In this document: one piece after another, positions 24,332-31,706 of the stretch
How the letters are laid out: every line of letters begins with the position of its first letter
Numbering within the stretch: the first letter of the stretch is position 1
NCBI GenBank assembly: GCA_016789345.1
Contig: JAEURG010000207.1
Coordinates: 1 to 41,111 of the forward strand
Direction: 5' to 3'
DNA from: Anaerolineales bacterium
GTDB lineage: Bacteria > Chloroflexota > Anaerolineae > Anaerolineales > Villigracilaceae
Length of the DNA: 41,111 bases
Made by a program: the position numbers and the translations under genes
Notes under the pieces: generated by a model
What the model was told of the DNA's origin: nothing
The model's input: only the letters and a program-made list of their open reading frames with translations
Database searches by the model: none

Positions 24332-25753
24332 CTACAATTTGAATCTTTCTTTGATAAACCTCTCGCCTTTTTCGATAAACTCATCATACTCCTCTGGGTA
24401 CGGCGCGGATTTCATCAAATCTTGAGTCTTTTCACGCAACACTTGTCTGGCTGGCGGCGAACCTGCTTCTTGCCATTTTTCCATGCTGTAATGCGGATAC
24501 ACGTTACTGATGTAATATCCGTTTTTATAATTGCGTAGTGTAGAGGGTTGATTCAAAAAGTTTTTACCAGGTCCTACTTTGAAGATTTCACTCACAGCCG
24601 AATTCACTTCATCCAGTTGAAAGCCATCATGCAAGCGGAGTGCTTGGTCAATGATTTCGTGGCAATGCACAAACGTTGTAGGAGAAATAGATTTCGACCC
24701 TAATGAGTCGCCGATGAATGGAGCCAGATGTCCCGAAGATAAAAGAAGCGCGAGGGTGTTCATCCAGTATGTATCAGCGGCGATTAAATCCATGCCCCAG
24801 CCTGTGCCACTGCCTGATGTTGAACAATGCGGGATTTGATAATGTTTCATCATCTCGGAACATGCCACGCTAATTAAAATAGATTGTGGGTCGTAAAAAT
24901 TTAACATCGTGCGCATGTCAAAATATACGGGCAACATGCCCAATAAAATTGGCGCACCTTTTTTGATAGTTTGACTAATCACCAAGCCTGCTAATAATTC
25001 TGCCATCAATAAAGTTAATGTACCTGCTGGCGTGAGCGGAGTTGATGCACCTGCCATGCTATAGTTTGAAAAAATAATCGGCAAGCCGCGTTCAATGGAT
25101 ATTTTCATTTTATCAACTGTGCCAGCATTCAGCACCAATGGACTCACTGGATTGAAATATGGAATCACAAATGGCTTATCACCCACTTCTTTGCCATGTA
25201 ACAACTCAAACATATCTAACACATCAGGAAATTTATTTTCATCCGAAACCAATAACACCAATGGCTTTGTTGTATTTGAAATATGCTCAAGTGAACCATA
25301 CATATCACCAAGTTCTTCTGAAACATCGCGCACAATGCCAACTGTTGAAACCACATCATAGTGTTTGAACATAGAACCCAAACGCACTAAATCACGAAAG
25401 TTTTCACGTTTGAAAATATCTAAAGTTTCATCAAATGGGTTTTGATAAAACAATGCCGTGACTCCCACACCAAAACGCAAACGGTCTTCACCCAATTTCA
25501 TTTGATGATTTCCACGACGGTCATACACATCAATTGTTTTGGGTGCTGACTTTATCGCTTCTTCCACGATTTCAGGTTGGAATTTGACAATTCGGTCTTG
25601 TGACTTAATCCCAAGTTTTCTTTCAAGCAATTGCAAAATATCAGGCGAATCGACTCGCACACCTGTTTCGCTTAATACTTTCAACACATTTTGATGAGCC
25701 TCTTGTATTTGTTCTTCGCTCATCATCGTCAACTTCGGGCGAACGTTGTTCAT
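24332..25753 (-). CDS. Trimethylamine methyltransferase (MttB) family protein, without pyrrolysine
   Basis: A 473-residue protein of the MttB superfamily, which transfers a methyl group from a methylamine-type substrate to a corrinoid protein. The frame is open throughout, with no internal TAG, so it is the non-pyrrolysine type, whose known members use quaternary amines such as glycine betaine. Recognisable stretches include MSEEQIQEAHQNVLKVLSE at the N-terminus, the Gly-rich GSGTGWGMDLIAADTYWMN, and the C-terminal HYSMEKWQEAGS. No corrinoid protein or activase gene is adjacent, so the partner must be elsewhere or the substrate is unusual. An AGGAG precedes the ATG. Confidence 0.88.
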   Translation of the reverse strand: MNNVRPKLTMMSEEQIQEAHQNVLKVLSETGVRVDSPDILQLLERKLGIKSQDRIVKFQPEIVEEAIKSAPKTIDVYDRRGNHQMKLGEDRLRFGVGVTALFYQNPFDETLDIFKRENFRDLVRLGSMFKHYDVVSTVGIVRDVSEELGDMYGSLEHISNTTKPLVLLVSDENKFPDVLDMFELLHGKEVGDKPFVIPYFNPVSPLVLNAGTVDKMKISIERGLPIIFSNYSMAGASTPLTPAGTLTLLMAELLAGLVISQTIKKGAPILLGMLPVYFDMRTMLNFYDPQSILISVACSEMMKHYQIPHCSTSGSGTGWGMDLIAADTYWMNTLALLLSSGHLAPFIGDSLGSKSISPTTFVHCHEIIDQALRLHDGFQLDEVNSAVSEIFKVGPGKNFLNQPSTLRNYKNGYYISNVYPHYSMEKWQEAGSPPARQVLREKTQDLMKSAPYPEEYDEFIEKGERFIKERFKL

Positions 25754-25791
25754 AAAAATTCTCCTGCCTATGATTTTATCTTAAGAGCGCC

Positions 25792-25829
25792 GACGGCAGA
25801 CCGCGGTCTATGGTCAACGGTCTGCCGTC
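25792..25829. repeat. Palindromic repeat/hairpin between RIO kinase and MttB-family genes
   Basis: The GACGGCAGACCG arms form a ~13-bp stem (one mismatch) around a short loop. It lies just after the RIO kinase stop on the minus strand. There is no T-run, so termination is uncertain, and it looks like an interspersed repeat. Confidence 0.65.
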
Positions 25830-25834
25830 TAAAT

Positions 25835-26851
25835 TCATTTTTGTTTTTCCCATGCTTTACGGTCTTCAGGGTTCTCTGCATCTAAGTCTTTTGGTTCAAC
25901 AGGCTTGAAAACTTTATGACCATGCGAAGTCCACAAATCTGCCGCGAGTTTCTGCGGATTACACTCAACGCCTTGACTAGAAAAATATTGACACACACGC
26001 ATTACATCTCGTTGAAATATTTTCCATGCCGATGGATTTGATTCAGGAATTACGATTTGTGGAAAATCTATTAATTTTATTCCACCATCCCAATACAAAA
26101 TATTGTAGGCAGATAAATCTCCATGAATGCAATTGTGTTTTAGCATTAAATCAATATTATGAATCACACGTTCAAACAAAATTTTGGATTCACTCACCGT
26201 CAGCGAAACTGAATTCAAAATTGGCGCGGCAGCTGTCAGGTCACCGATGAAGCGCATAAGAATCGCATTTTTCTCTTTGGCATACGGCTTGGGTATATCC
26301 GCACCCGCATCAAATAAAGTTTCCATTGTCTGATATTCGTATGCAATCCAAGAGGTGTGGCGTACTTCTTCACCGTACGAAGTACGTCTTGCGGCGGCTT
26401 TGATATCGGCTTCTTTCCAAAGTTTGTGACCATCTGCGTCTAAATCCAAACGACCCAAACGATATTCTTGCACATTCTTCAAACTTCGCAAAGAAGTTGG
26501 GCGATAAATTTTTGCGGCGAGCAGTGGCGCATCCACTTCCAGCGCGGGCTTACATAAATAGACCGAAGCCTCTTTGCCAACTTTAACTTTTTTCAAAACA
26601 TCACTAATCCATTTTTTTTCGTAAAACGCGCCAAGTGTTTCAAGTAACCACCATTCTTCAAACCGCGCGGCTTTGTATGTGAACTTAAATGTTTTACGAG
26701 AATCATCTTGCTCTTTCAAAAATTCATAATCCGATTTTGAAATTTGCTTCGGGTGCCTGCCTGTTTTACGCGGACGGCGCTTACTGGCATTCAACATCAT
26801 TTCGTATGGGTCATCATCATCTAACAATCGTGATAAATCTTTTGTATTCAT
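25835..26851 (-). CDS. RIO-type serine protein kinase
   Basis: A 338-residue RIO1-like kinase. Residues ~80-320 are the kinase domain: the nucleotide-binding region GKEASVYLCKP, the invariant Lys in LLAAKIYRP, the catalytic loop CIHGDLSAYNILY (Asp active base) and the metal-binding motif LIDFPQ. RIO kinases act in ribosome maturation in eukaryotes and archaea; bacterial members are less studied. The first 60 residues are basic and low in predicted order (RRPRKTGRHPKQISK). The catalytic residues look intact. Downstream is a palindrome; upstream is the small-peptide unit and its terminator. Confidence 0.93.
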   Translation of the reverse strand: MNTKDLSRLLDDDDPYEMMLNASKRRPRKTGRHPKQISKSDYEFLKEQDDSRKTFKFTYKAARFEEWWLLETLGAFYEKKWISDVLKKVKVGKEASVYLCKPALEVDAPLLAAKIYRPTSLRSLKNVQEYRLGRLDLDADGHKLWKEADIKAAARRTSYGEEVRHTSWIAYEYQTMETLFDAGADIPKPYAKEKNAILMRFIGDLTAAAPILNSVSLTVSESKILFERVIHNIDLMLKHNCIHGDLSAYNILYWDGGIKLIDFPQIVIPESNPSAWKIFQRDVMRVCQYFSSQGVECNPQKLAADLWTSHGHKVFKPVEPKDLDAENPEDRKAWEKQK

Positions 26852-26872
26852 TTTTACCTTATTTACATAAAA

Positions 26873-26926
26873 CGTCCCGCAGGTTTTCTTTACGGGTTTA
26901 ATGACTCGATAGAATCCTGCGGGACG
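26873..26926. repeat. Inverted repeat (CGTCCCGCAGG) upstream of RIO kinase
   Basis: Perfect 11-bp arms CGTCCCGCAGG/CCTGCGGGACG enclose 32 nt. It resembles the inverted repeat at 13108-13162 in length and end sequence. Confidence 0.7.
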
Positions 26927-26939
26927 ATATAAATTAAAT

Positions 26940-26968
26940 AAAAAACCGCAGGCTGAGTACGCCTGCGG
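26940..26968 (-). terminator. Intrinsic terminator of the 21-aa peptide unit
   Basis: On the minus strand CCGCAGGC and GCCTGCGG form a perfect 8-bp GC-rich stem with a 7-nt loop, followed directly by TTTTTT. It ends the transcript about 22 nt after the small ORF's stop codon and lies ~90 bp before the RIO kinase start. Confidence 0.85.
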
Positions 26969-26990
26969 AGGGTATCAAAACAAAAGCAGA

Positions 26991-27056
26991 CTAAAGTCTG
27001 CACTCCATCAAAAGAGGCGCACTAAACAAAAGAGTATTGAATTGAACGGCTTGCAT
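26991..27056 (-). CDS. Small ORF encoding a 21-residue peptide
   Basis: The ORF reads ATG (27056-27054) through TAG (26993-26991). The peptide starts MQAVQFNTLL and ends LLMECRL; it is hydrophobic with one Cys. Support for expression is strong: an AAAGGAGG Shine-Dalgarno lies about 9 nt upstream, a TTGACG-17 nt-TAAAAT promoter precedes it, and an intrinsic terminator follows. The stop codon lies in a hairpin (26986-27001, GCAGAC/GTCTGC). It could be a functional micropeptide, a leader peptide controlling read-through to the RIO kinase gene, or an incidental ORF in a small RNA. No family recognised. Confidence 0.6.
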   Translation of the reverse strand: MQAVQFNTLLFSAPLLMECRL

Positions 27057-27093
27057 GTTTTCGTGCCTCCTTTCGGTGAAATAAGATAATCAA

Positions 27094-27122
27094 ATTTTAT
27101 GCCAACTCAAAAACTTCGTCAA
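27094..27122 (-). promoter_or_regulatory. Promoter of the 21-aa peptide unit
   Basis: TTGACG (27122-27117), a 17-nt spacer and TAAAAT (27099-27094) give a near-consensus sigma-70-type promoter starting just after the hydrolase stop codon. Transcription would begin near 27087. Confidence 0.75.
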
Positions 27123-27124
27123 GC

Positions 27125-28225
27125 CTAGTTTTTGACATGCTCATCAAAAAATTCAACCGCGCGATTCATAAACAACAACCAAGCATCGCCCACAAACGAA
27201 TGCCTTTGCCCATTATAAACAAACAACTCCACATCTTTGCCTGCATCTATCAACGCCTGATTTAATTTATAAGACCATTCTGGCGGAGTCGAACCGATGT
27301 AATCACCATCCGCTGAGCCGATATGAATTTGAATTGGAACGGATACTGAATCCAAAAAATAGATTGGAGCAATCTCCCGCATCTTTTCCGCGCTTGTGGC
27401 TGATTCTACATAGGCGGCTATTATCTCGGCTGGAAGTGATTCTGGAATCACATCGGCAGAGTTACAAGTTTGCAACAACTCGCCTGCATAAATATCACCA
27501 ATACAACCATATCCCCAACGAGCAATTAAGTCTGCATCATCTGCCGAGTTAGGTGCATATAAAACTGCCGCTTTGACTGGCGAATTTAATGTCAATATTT
27601 TTGTTGTAATCCCGCCACCCATGCTATGTCCCCACATTCCGATTCGGTTTGTATCCGCTTGTGGAATTGAATCTAATGAAGCAATCAGGTTCATTACATC
27701 AGTCACCAAGCCTGTATGGAAGAATGAAGCGTCGACATCTGACCCGCCCCAACTGCGAAAATCCGAAGCGATGGTGATATATCCCTTTTCAACTAAATAA
27801 ACAGAAGCGCGGTCTGTGCCATCACCAGAAGTGTATGTGCTACGATTTTCATATCCATGATTCATAATAATGACAGGAAAAGGTCCATCGCCCTGTGGAA
27901 TTTGCAAAATGCCTGTAATTCGCAATCCATCCGAAGGGTATGAAATTAAATATTTTGTGTAAGTATTTGTTAATCCCATAACAACATCTAAAGAAATTTC
28001 CCCGCCTGTAAATGTTCTTTCTCTTAATCCTGCAATGGTGTATGGATACATCAAATGCGGAATGGGTGTAACAGTAGGGATTAAAGTTTGAGTTGGAATT
28101 GCAGTGGATGTTTCCGTTGGGCGAATAATGGTGACAATTGGGCTTGGTAAAACTGGTGTTGATGAAACAGTAGGTGCACAACTGATTATGAAGATAAAAA
28201 TTACAATCCAAACAAAACGAGACAT
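27125..28225 (-). CDS. Alpha/beta hydrolase lipoprotein (S9/dienelactone hydrolase-like)
   Basis: A 366-residue extracellular lipoprotein. I chose ATG 28225, which starts the signal peptide MSRFVWIVIFIFIISCAP (lipobox IISC); the longer frame runs into the preceding kinase gene. A Thr/Pro linker covers ~residues 20-60. The catalytic domain has FPVIIMNHGYENRS, nucleophile GHSMGGG, a C-terminal IGSADGDYIG acid region and His in GQRHSF. It resembles acyl/peptide esterases of the dienelactone-hydrolase group; the substrate is unknown. The start is 1 bp after the kinase stop, so translation is coupled. Confidence 0.88.
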   Translation of the reverse strand: MSRFVWIVIFIFIISCAPTVSSTPVLPSPIVTIIRPTETSTAIPTQTLIPTVTPIPHLMYPYTIAGLRERTFTGGEISLDVVMGLTNTYTKYLISYPSDGLRITGILQIPQGDGPFPVIIMNHGYENRSTYTSGDGTDRASVYLVEKGYITIASDFRSWGGSDVDASFFHTGLVTDVMNLIASLDSIPQADTNRIGMWGHSMGGGITTKILTLNSPVKAAVLYAPNSADDADLIARWGYGCIGDIYAGELLQTCNSADVIPESLPAEIIAAYVESATSAEKMREIAPIYFLDSVSVPIQIHIGSADGDYIGSTPPEWSYKLNQALIDAGKDVELFVYNGQRHSFVGDAWLLFMNRAVEFFDEHVKN

Positions 28226-28226
28226 A

Positions 28227-28916
28227 CTAAATTGGAATTGTAAAAAAGAACGAACTGCCAGAACCTTCTTTGCTTTCAAACCAAGTCTCTCCATCATGCA
28301 AATTGATAATATGCTCGACAATTTTTAATCCGAGACCAAAACCGAGGCGTGTGTCAGATTTATCATCAAGAATGGTTTCAAATGCTTCAAAAACTAATTC
28401 TTGTTTTTCTTCGGGGATGCCAATGCCTGTATCTCTCACTTCAAACAAAATGTTGTTGGGTTCTTTTTTAATGCGGAGTGTAATGGTTCCATTTTCAGTA
28501 AACTTGACTGCATTATGAATATACAAAAGTAAAGCTTGAGACAATCTTTCTGCATCTGCTTCAATGTTTGGAAGGTTTTTATCAATCTCTTCTTCAAGCG
28601 TTAAGCTAAAACCATTTTCTATCATTTGGTCAGCGACAGTTAACACGCCGTCTAGCATGGCTGAAATATCAACTTCTTCAAGATTTAATTCCATTTTGTC
28701 ATTAACCGTCAGCGCATAATCGTAAAGCAGATTTGCATCTTCTATTACGGGCGAAAGCGCGGCGTAGATATGGTTTATGGGTGAATCTTCTATATCAATG
28801 TAATCTTCAAGTTCTTCAATGCTATATAAGTCTCGTACTTTGGATTGGGCAAAGGACAAATCTTGGCGCATTTTGGAAGACATGCGGTATAAAAATTGAT
28901 TGTATTTTTCTGACAT
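28227..28916 (-). CDS. Histidine-kinase-like ATPase protein, apparently lacking the phosphorylatable His
   Basis: A 229-residue soluble protein. Residues ~115-229 are a complete HATPase_c domain with N box (IHNAVKFTENG), G1 (DTGIGIP) and G2 (GFGLGLKIVEHI). The N-terminal ~100 residues look helical, as in a dimerisation domain, but I see no H-box with His followed by Glu/Asp and a Pro (the closest region reads SSKMRQDLSF). It may be a non-canonical kinase or a partner that modulates another kinase. ATG 28916 is chosen over 28958, which lies in the FocA gene. No response regulator is adjacent. Confidence 0.8.
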   Translation of the reverse strand: MSEKYNQFLYRMSSKMRQDLSFAQSKVRDLYSIEELEDYIDIEDSPINHIYAALSPVIEDANLLYDYALTVNDKMELNLEEVDISAMLDGVLTVADQMIENGFSLTLEEEIDKNLPNIEADAERLSQALLLYIHNAVKFTENGTITLRIKKEPNNILFEVRDTGIGIPEEKQELVFEAFETILDDKSDTRLGFGLGLKIVEHIINLHDGETWFESKEGSGSSFFFTIPI

Positions 28917-28924
28917 TATATAAA

Positions 28925-29812
28925 TTAATCTTTCTTTCCGCGCAAGAAGATGACCCAATATGCTGCAGCGACTAGCACAGTACCGCCAATGATGTTGCCA
29001 AGTGTGACAGGGATAAGGTTATTGACAAAAAATGCTTGCCAAGTGAGAGAATCCAGATTTGCAATTCTTTCACTTACACGAGACATATATTCAGGGTCAA
29101 AAATTTTGACCAACAAAGCATACGGAATGAAATACATGTTGGCAACACTATGCTCAAAGCCAGCCGCTACAAAGGCAGTAATTGGGAAAATGACCGCAGC
29201 GATTTTATCTAATGTTGTTCTTGCACTAAACGTCAGCCAGACTGCCATACACACTAAGGCGTTACATAATATTCCTAAAGCAATCGCTTGAACAAAATCC
29301 AATTCAGATTTTCCGACTGCAATTCGCAATGCGGCAATCCCTACTGAGTCTGCGCCAAAAGTATATTGCTTCGTAAAAAACATCAAAACTGCGGTGCCTA
29401 CCGCGCCGACAAAATTTCCGATATACACAATAACCCAATTGCGAAGCAAAGCCTGTGTTGTAACTTTTTTACTTGCCCACGCCATAACAATTAAATTATT
29501 ACCTGTGAATAATTCCGCGCCACCGACCACGACCAAAATCAAGCCCAAACAAAAGACCAAGCCGATTAATAAGCGGTTGACACCATAAGGTAAGCCTGAA
29601 GTATATGCAAGTGCCCCATCTGCCCCACTGACTGAAATTCCACCAGCCGCCACTGTTGTTGCAAAAATGCTACCCAATGCAATAAATGCACCTGCCAAAA
29701 CCGCAAGCATAAACATTGTAAAAGCGGGCATCTGTGCTTTACGAACACCGATACTTTCAGCCTTTGCCGCCATTTCAGCAGGTAAAAGAGAATCTATGTG
29801 GATTTCATTCAT
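28925..29812 (-). CDS. Formate/nitrite transporter (FocA/NirC) family channel
   Basis: A 295-residue membrane protein with six hydrophobic segments, forming a pentameric channel for small monovalent anions such as formate, nitrite or hydrosulfide. Family features include GAFIALGSIFATTV in the first helix, GAELFTGNNLIVMAW, and the C-terminal VNNLIPVTLGNIIGG. Its start has an AAAGGAG Shine-Dalgarno. It is first in a probable operon with the kinase-like protein and the lipoprotein hydrolase. A perfect 19-bp palindrome lies 27 bp upstream. The preferred anion cannot be told from sequence. Confidence 0.93.
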   Translation of the reverse strand: MNEIHIDSLLPAEMAAKAESIGVRKAQMPAFTMFMLAVLAGAFIALGSIFATTVAAGGISVSGADGALAYTSGLPYGVNRLLIGLVFCLGLILVVVGGAELFTGNNLIVMAWASKKVTTQALLRNWVIVYIGNFVGAVGTAVLMFFTKQYTFGADSVGIAALRIAVGKSELDFVQAIALGILCNALVCMAVWLTFSARTTLDKIAAVIFPITAFVAAGFEHSVANMYFIPYALLVKIFDPEYMSRVSERIANLDSLTWQAFFVNNLIPVTLGNIIGGTVLVAAAYWVIFLRGKKD

Positions 29813-29838
29813 AGTGCATACTCCTTTTATGTTATAAA

Positions 29839-29879
29839 AATTGCCTGTAATGTATAAGTATTATACATTACAGGCAATT
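29839..29879 (-). terminator. Intrinsic terminator of pckA, possibly also promoter/operator of the FocA operon
   Basis: A perfect 19-bp stem (AATTGCCTGTAATGTATAA and its complement) with a 3-nt loop is followed on the minus strand by TTTTT. It begins 21 bp after the pckA stop. The right arm contains TATAAT on the minus strand (29865-29860), so the same sequence could also be a promoter or operator for focA. Confidence 0.75.
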
Positions 29880-29899
29880 AGAATTTAATTTTTTGTCTT

Positions 29900-31546
29900 T
29901 TATACCTTTGGACCCGCTTCAATAATCTCTTTCGGCGTGCCATCTGCAAATTTAGTAAAGTTATCTACAAATCGTTTGGCAAGTTCTTTGTAACCCTTTT
30001 CGTATGCCGCCTTATCTGACCATGAAGAGGATGGGTCTAATACTTCAGCAGGGACATCGGGGCATGAAGTTGGTACTTCATAACCAAAAACAGGGTCAAC
30101 CTTATACTTAACTTTATTCAATTCGCCATTAAGCGCGGCAGTTAACAAAGCGCGAGTGTATTTAATAGAAATGCGTTTACCAACTCCGTAAGCACCACCA
30201 ACCCAACCTGTGTTGACCAACCAGCAAGTGACATTATGCTCTACTAGTTTTTTCTTGAGCAATTCAGCATATTTGGAAGGATGATGCACCATAAACGGTC
30301 CGCCAAAACAAGCGCTGAAAGTGGCTTGTGGTTCTTTGCCTACGCCTGTTTCTGTGCCTGCCAGTTTGGATGTGTAACCAGAGATAAATTGATACAAAGC
30401 CTGATTGAGATTTAATCTAGCAATCGGTGGCATAACGCCAGTCGCATCACAGGTGAGGAAGATGATGTTTTTGGGATGCCCAGCATACTTTTCAGGGACA
30501 GCATTATCAATAAACTCCAAAGGATAAGACGCGCGAGTATTTTCAGTCACAGAGTCATCTATCAAGTCAATGCGACGCGTTACTTTATCATAAGGAACAT
30601 TTTCAAGGATTGTGCCAAAGCGATGTGTGGCGGCGAAAATTTGCGGCTCAGCAGATGCGGATAAACCAATCACTTTTGCGTAGCACCCACCTTCAAAATT
30701 GAAAACGCCATCTGCGCTCCACCCATGTTCATCGTCACCGATGAGGCGGCGAGAATGGTCTGCTGAAAGAGTCGTTTTGCCGGTGCCGCTTAATCCAAAA
30801 AATAAAGCAACATCATCATTATTTTTCGGGTCAACATTTGCAGAACAGTGCATTGGCATCACGCCCTGAAGCGGGAGGAGGTAATTCAACACCGTGAAAA
30901 TTGATTTTTTCATTTCGCCAGCATATTGCGTATTACCAATGATGACAAGCTTCTTTTCAAACGAAAGCAAAATAAATGTTTCACTTCGCGTACCATCTGA
31001 TTCAGGGCTTGCTTTGAACGATGGAATATCTACCACTGTAAATTGAGGCACAAAGTTTTTATGTTCTTCTAGCGTTTGTGGCAGTAAAAACATATTACGA
31101 ATAAAGTGCGCGTGCCACGCATATTCAGTCACGAAGCGCACAGGCAAACGATATTTTTCATCTGCGCCTGCGTATACATCCTGCACGAACACATCTTTAT
31201 CTTTTATAAAATCTGTCATCTTTTTGTATATTGCATCAAATTTTTCCGCATCAAACGGTTTGTTATATTGCCCCCACCAAATATTATTTTCAGAGTCAAC
31301 ATGCTTGATAATAAATTTATCATTGGCACTGCGACCTGTATGTTTACCAGTATGTGCAACTAATGGACCATCGGAAGCGATGTTGCCTTCGCCTCGAAAT
31401 ATCGCCTCTTCCGTGAGAGATTCGGTGGTCAAGTTCCAATAAGCATTTTTTACGCTTGAAATACCCAATTTGGCAAGGTCATACTCTGCCTTGCGGGCTT
31501 GAGCAATGGATTCTGCTGGGGATGTTAAGGTTTGGGAATGGGTCAT
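29900..31546 (-). CDS. pckA: ATP-dependent phosphoenolpyruvate carboxykinase
   Basis: PckA converts oxaloacetate and ATP to phosphoenolpyruvate, CO2 and ADP, the entry to gluconeogenesis, or runs in reverse in some anaerobes. The 548 residues (from ATG 31546) match the ATP-type family. Motifs are the P-loop GLSGTGKTTLSAD, the metal/substrate region FEGGCYAKVIGLS, and NTGWVGGAYGVGKR near the C-terminus. I chose 31546 because AGAGGAGT lies just upstream and the longer frame adds non-homologous residues. The 5' leader of ~130 nt holds a structured RNA and a terminator, which suggests regulated transcription. Confidence 0.96.
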   Translation of the reverse strand: MTHSQTLTSPAESIAQARKAEYDLAKLGISSVKNAYWNLTTESLTEEAIFRGEGNIASDGPLVAHTGKHTGRSANDKFIIKHVDSENNIWWGQYNKPFDAEKFDAIYKKMTDFIKDKDVFVQDVYAGADEKYRLPVRFVTEYAWHAHFIRNMFLLPQTLEEHKNFVPQFTVVDIPSFKASPESDGTRSETFILLSFEKKLVIIGNTQYAGEMKKSIFTVLNYLLPLQGVMPMHCSANVDPKNNDDVALFFGLSGTGKTTLSADHSRRLIGDDEHGWSADGVFNFEGGCYAKVIGLSASAEPQIFAATHRFGTILENVPYDKVTRRIDLIDDSVTENTRASYPLEFIDNAVPEKYAGHPKNIIFLTCDATGVMPPIARLNLNQALYQFISGYTSKLAGTETGVGKEPQATFSACFGGPFMVHHPSKYAELLKKKLVEHNVTCWLVNTGWVGGAYGVGKRISIKYTRALLTAALNGELNKVKYKVDPVFGYEVPTSCPDVPAEVLDPSSSWSDKAAYEKGYKELAKRFVDNFTKFADGTPKEIIEAGPKV

Positions 31547-31585
31547 ATATACTCCTCTAAAAATGTGATTTTGTTTTATTAACAC

Positions 31586-31616
31586 AAAAACTGGTCAAAG
31601 GAAACTCTTTGACCAG
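31586..31616 (-). terminator. Intrinsic terminator in the pckA leader
   Basis: CTGGTCAAAG and CTTTGACCAG form a perfect 10-bp stem with a 6-nt loop, followed on the minus strand by TTTTTG. It lies between the structured leader element and the pckA Shine-Dalgarno, so it would stop transcription before the gene unless antiterminated. Confidence 0.85.
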
Positions 31617-31624
31617 ATGTGTCA

Positions 31625-31678
31625 CTATACCCGCCGAAGTGCGGCTCTGACTGTGATTGTCAGCACTGGGGTTCATAG
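31625..31678 (-). ncRNA. Structured leader RNA upstream of pckA, candidate riboswitch/attenuator
   Basis: The minus-strand RNA folds as a ladder of CUAU:AUAG, ACCC:GGGU, AGUGC:GCACU and UGAC:GUCA pairs, 17 bp in 54 nt, with a GA bulge, an asymmetric loop (C opposite UCGGC), a GAGCC bulge and a 7-nt apical loop AAUCACA. It begins at the expected transcription start and is followed by a terminator. I do not recognise it as a known riboswitch class. Confidence 0.6.
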
Positions 31679-31683
31679 GGTTA

Positions 31684-31689
31684 ATTATA
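31684..31689 (-). promoter_or_regulatory. -10 box of pckA
   Basis: TATAAT on the minus strand places the transcription start near 31677, exactly at the first base pair of the structured leader. The -35 region (GAGTAA at 17-nt spacing) is weak, so an activator may be needed. Confidence 0.6.
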
Positions 31690-31706
31690 CTCTGCGAAAC
31701 TATCAA

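Noticed and set aside
31625-31678. A known riboswitch (TPP, SAM, fluoride, c-di-GMP) in the pckA leader
   Set aside because: The conserved core nucleotides of these classes are not present; only the general leader-terminator layout fits.
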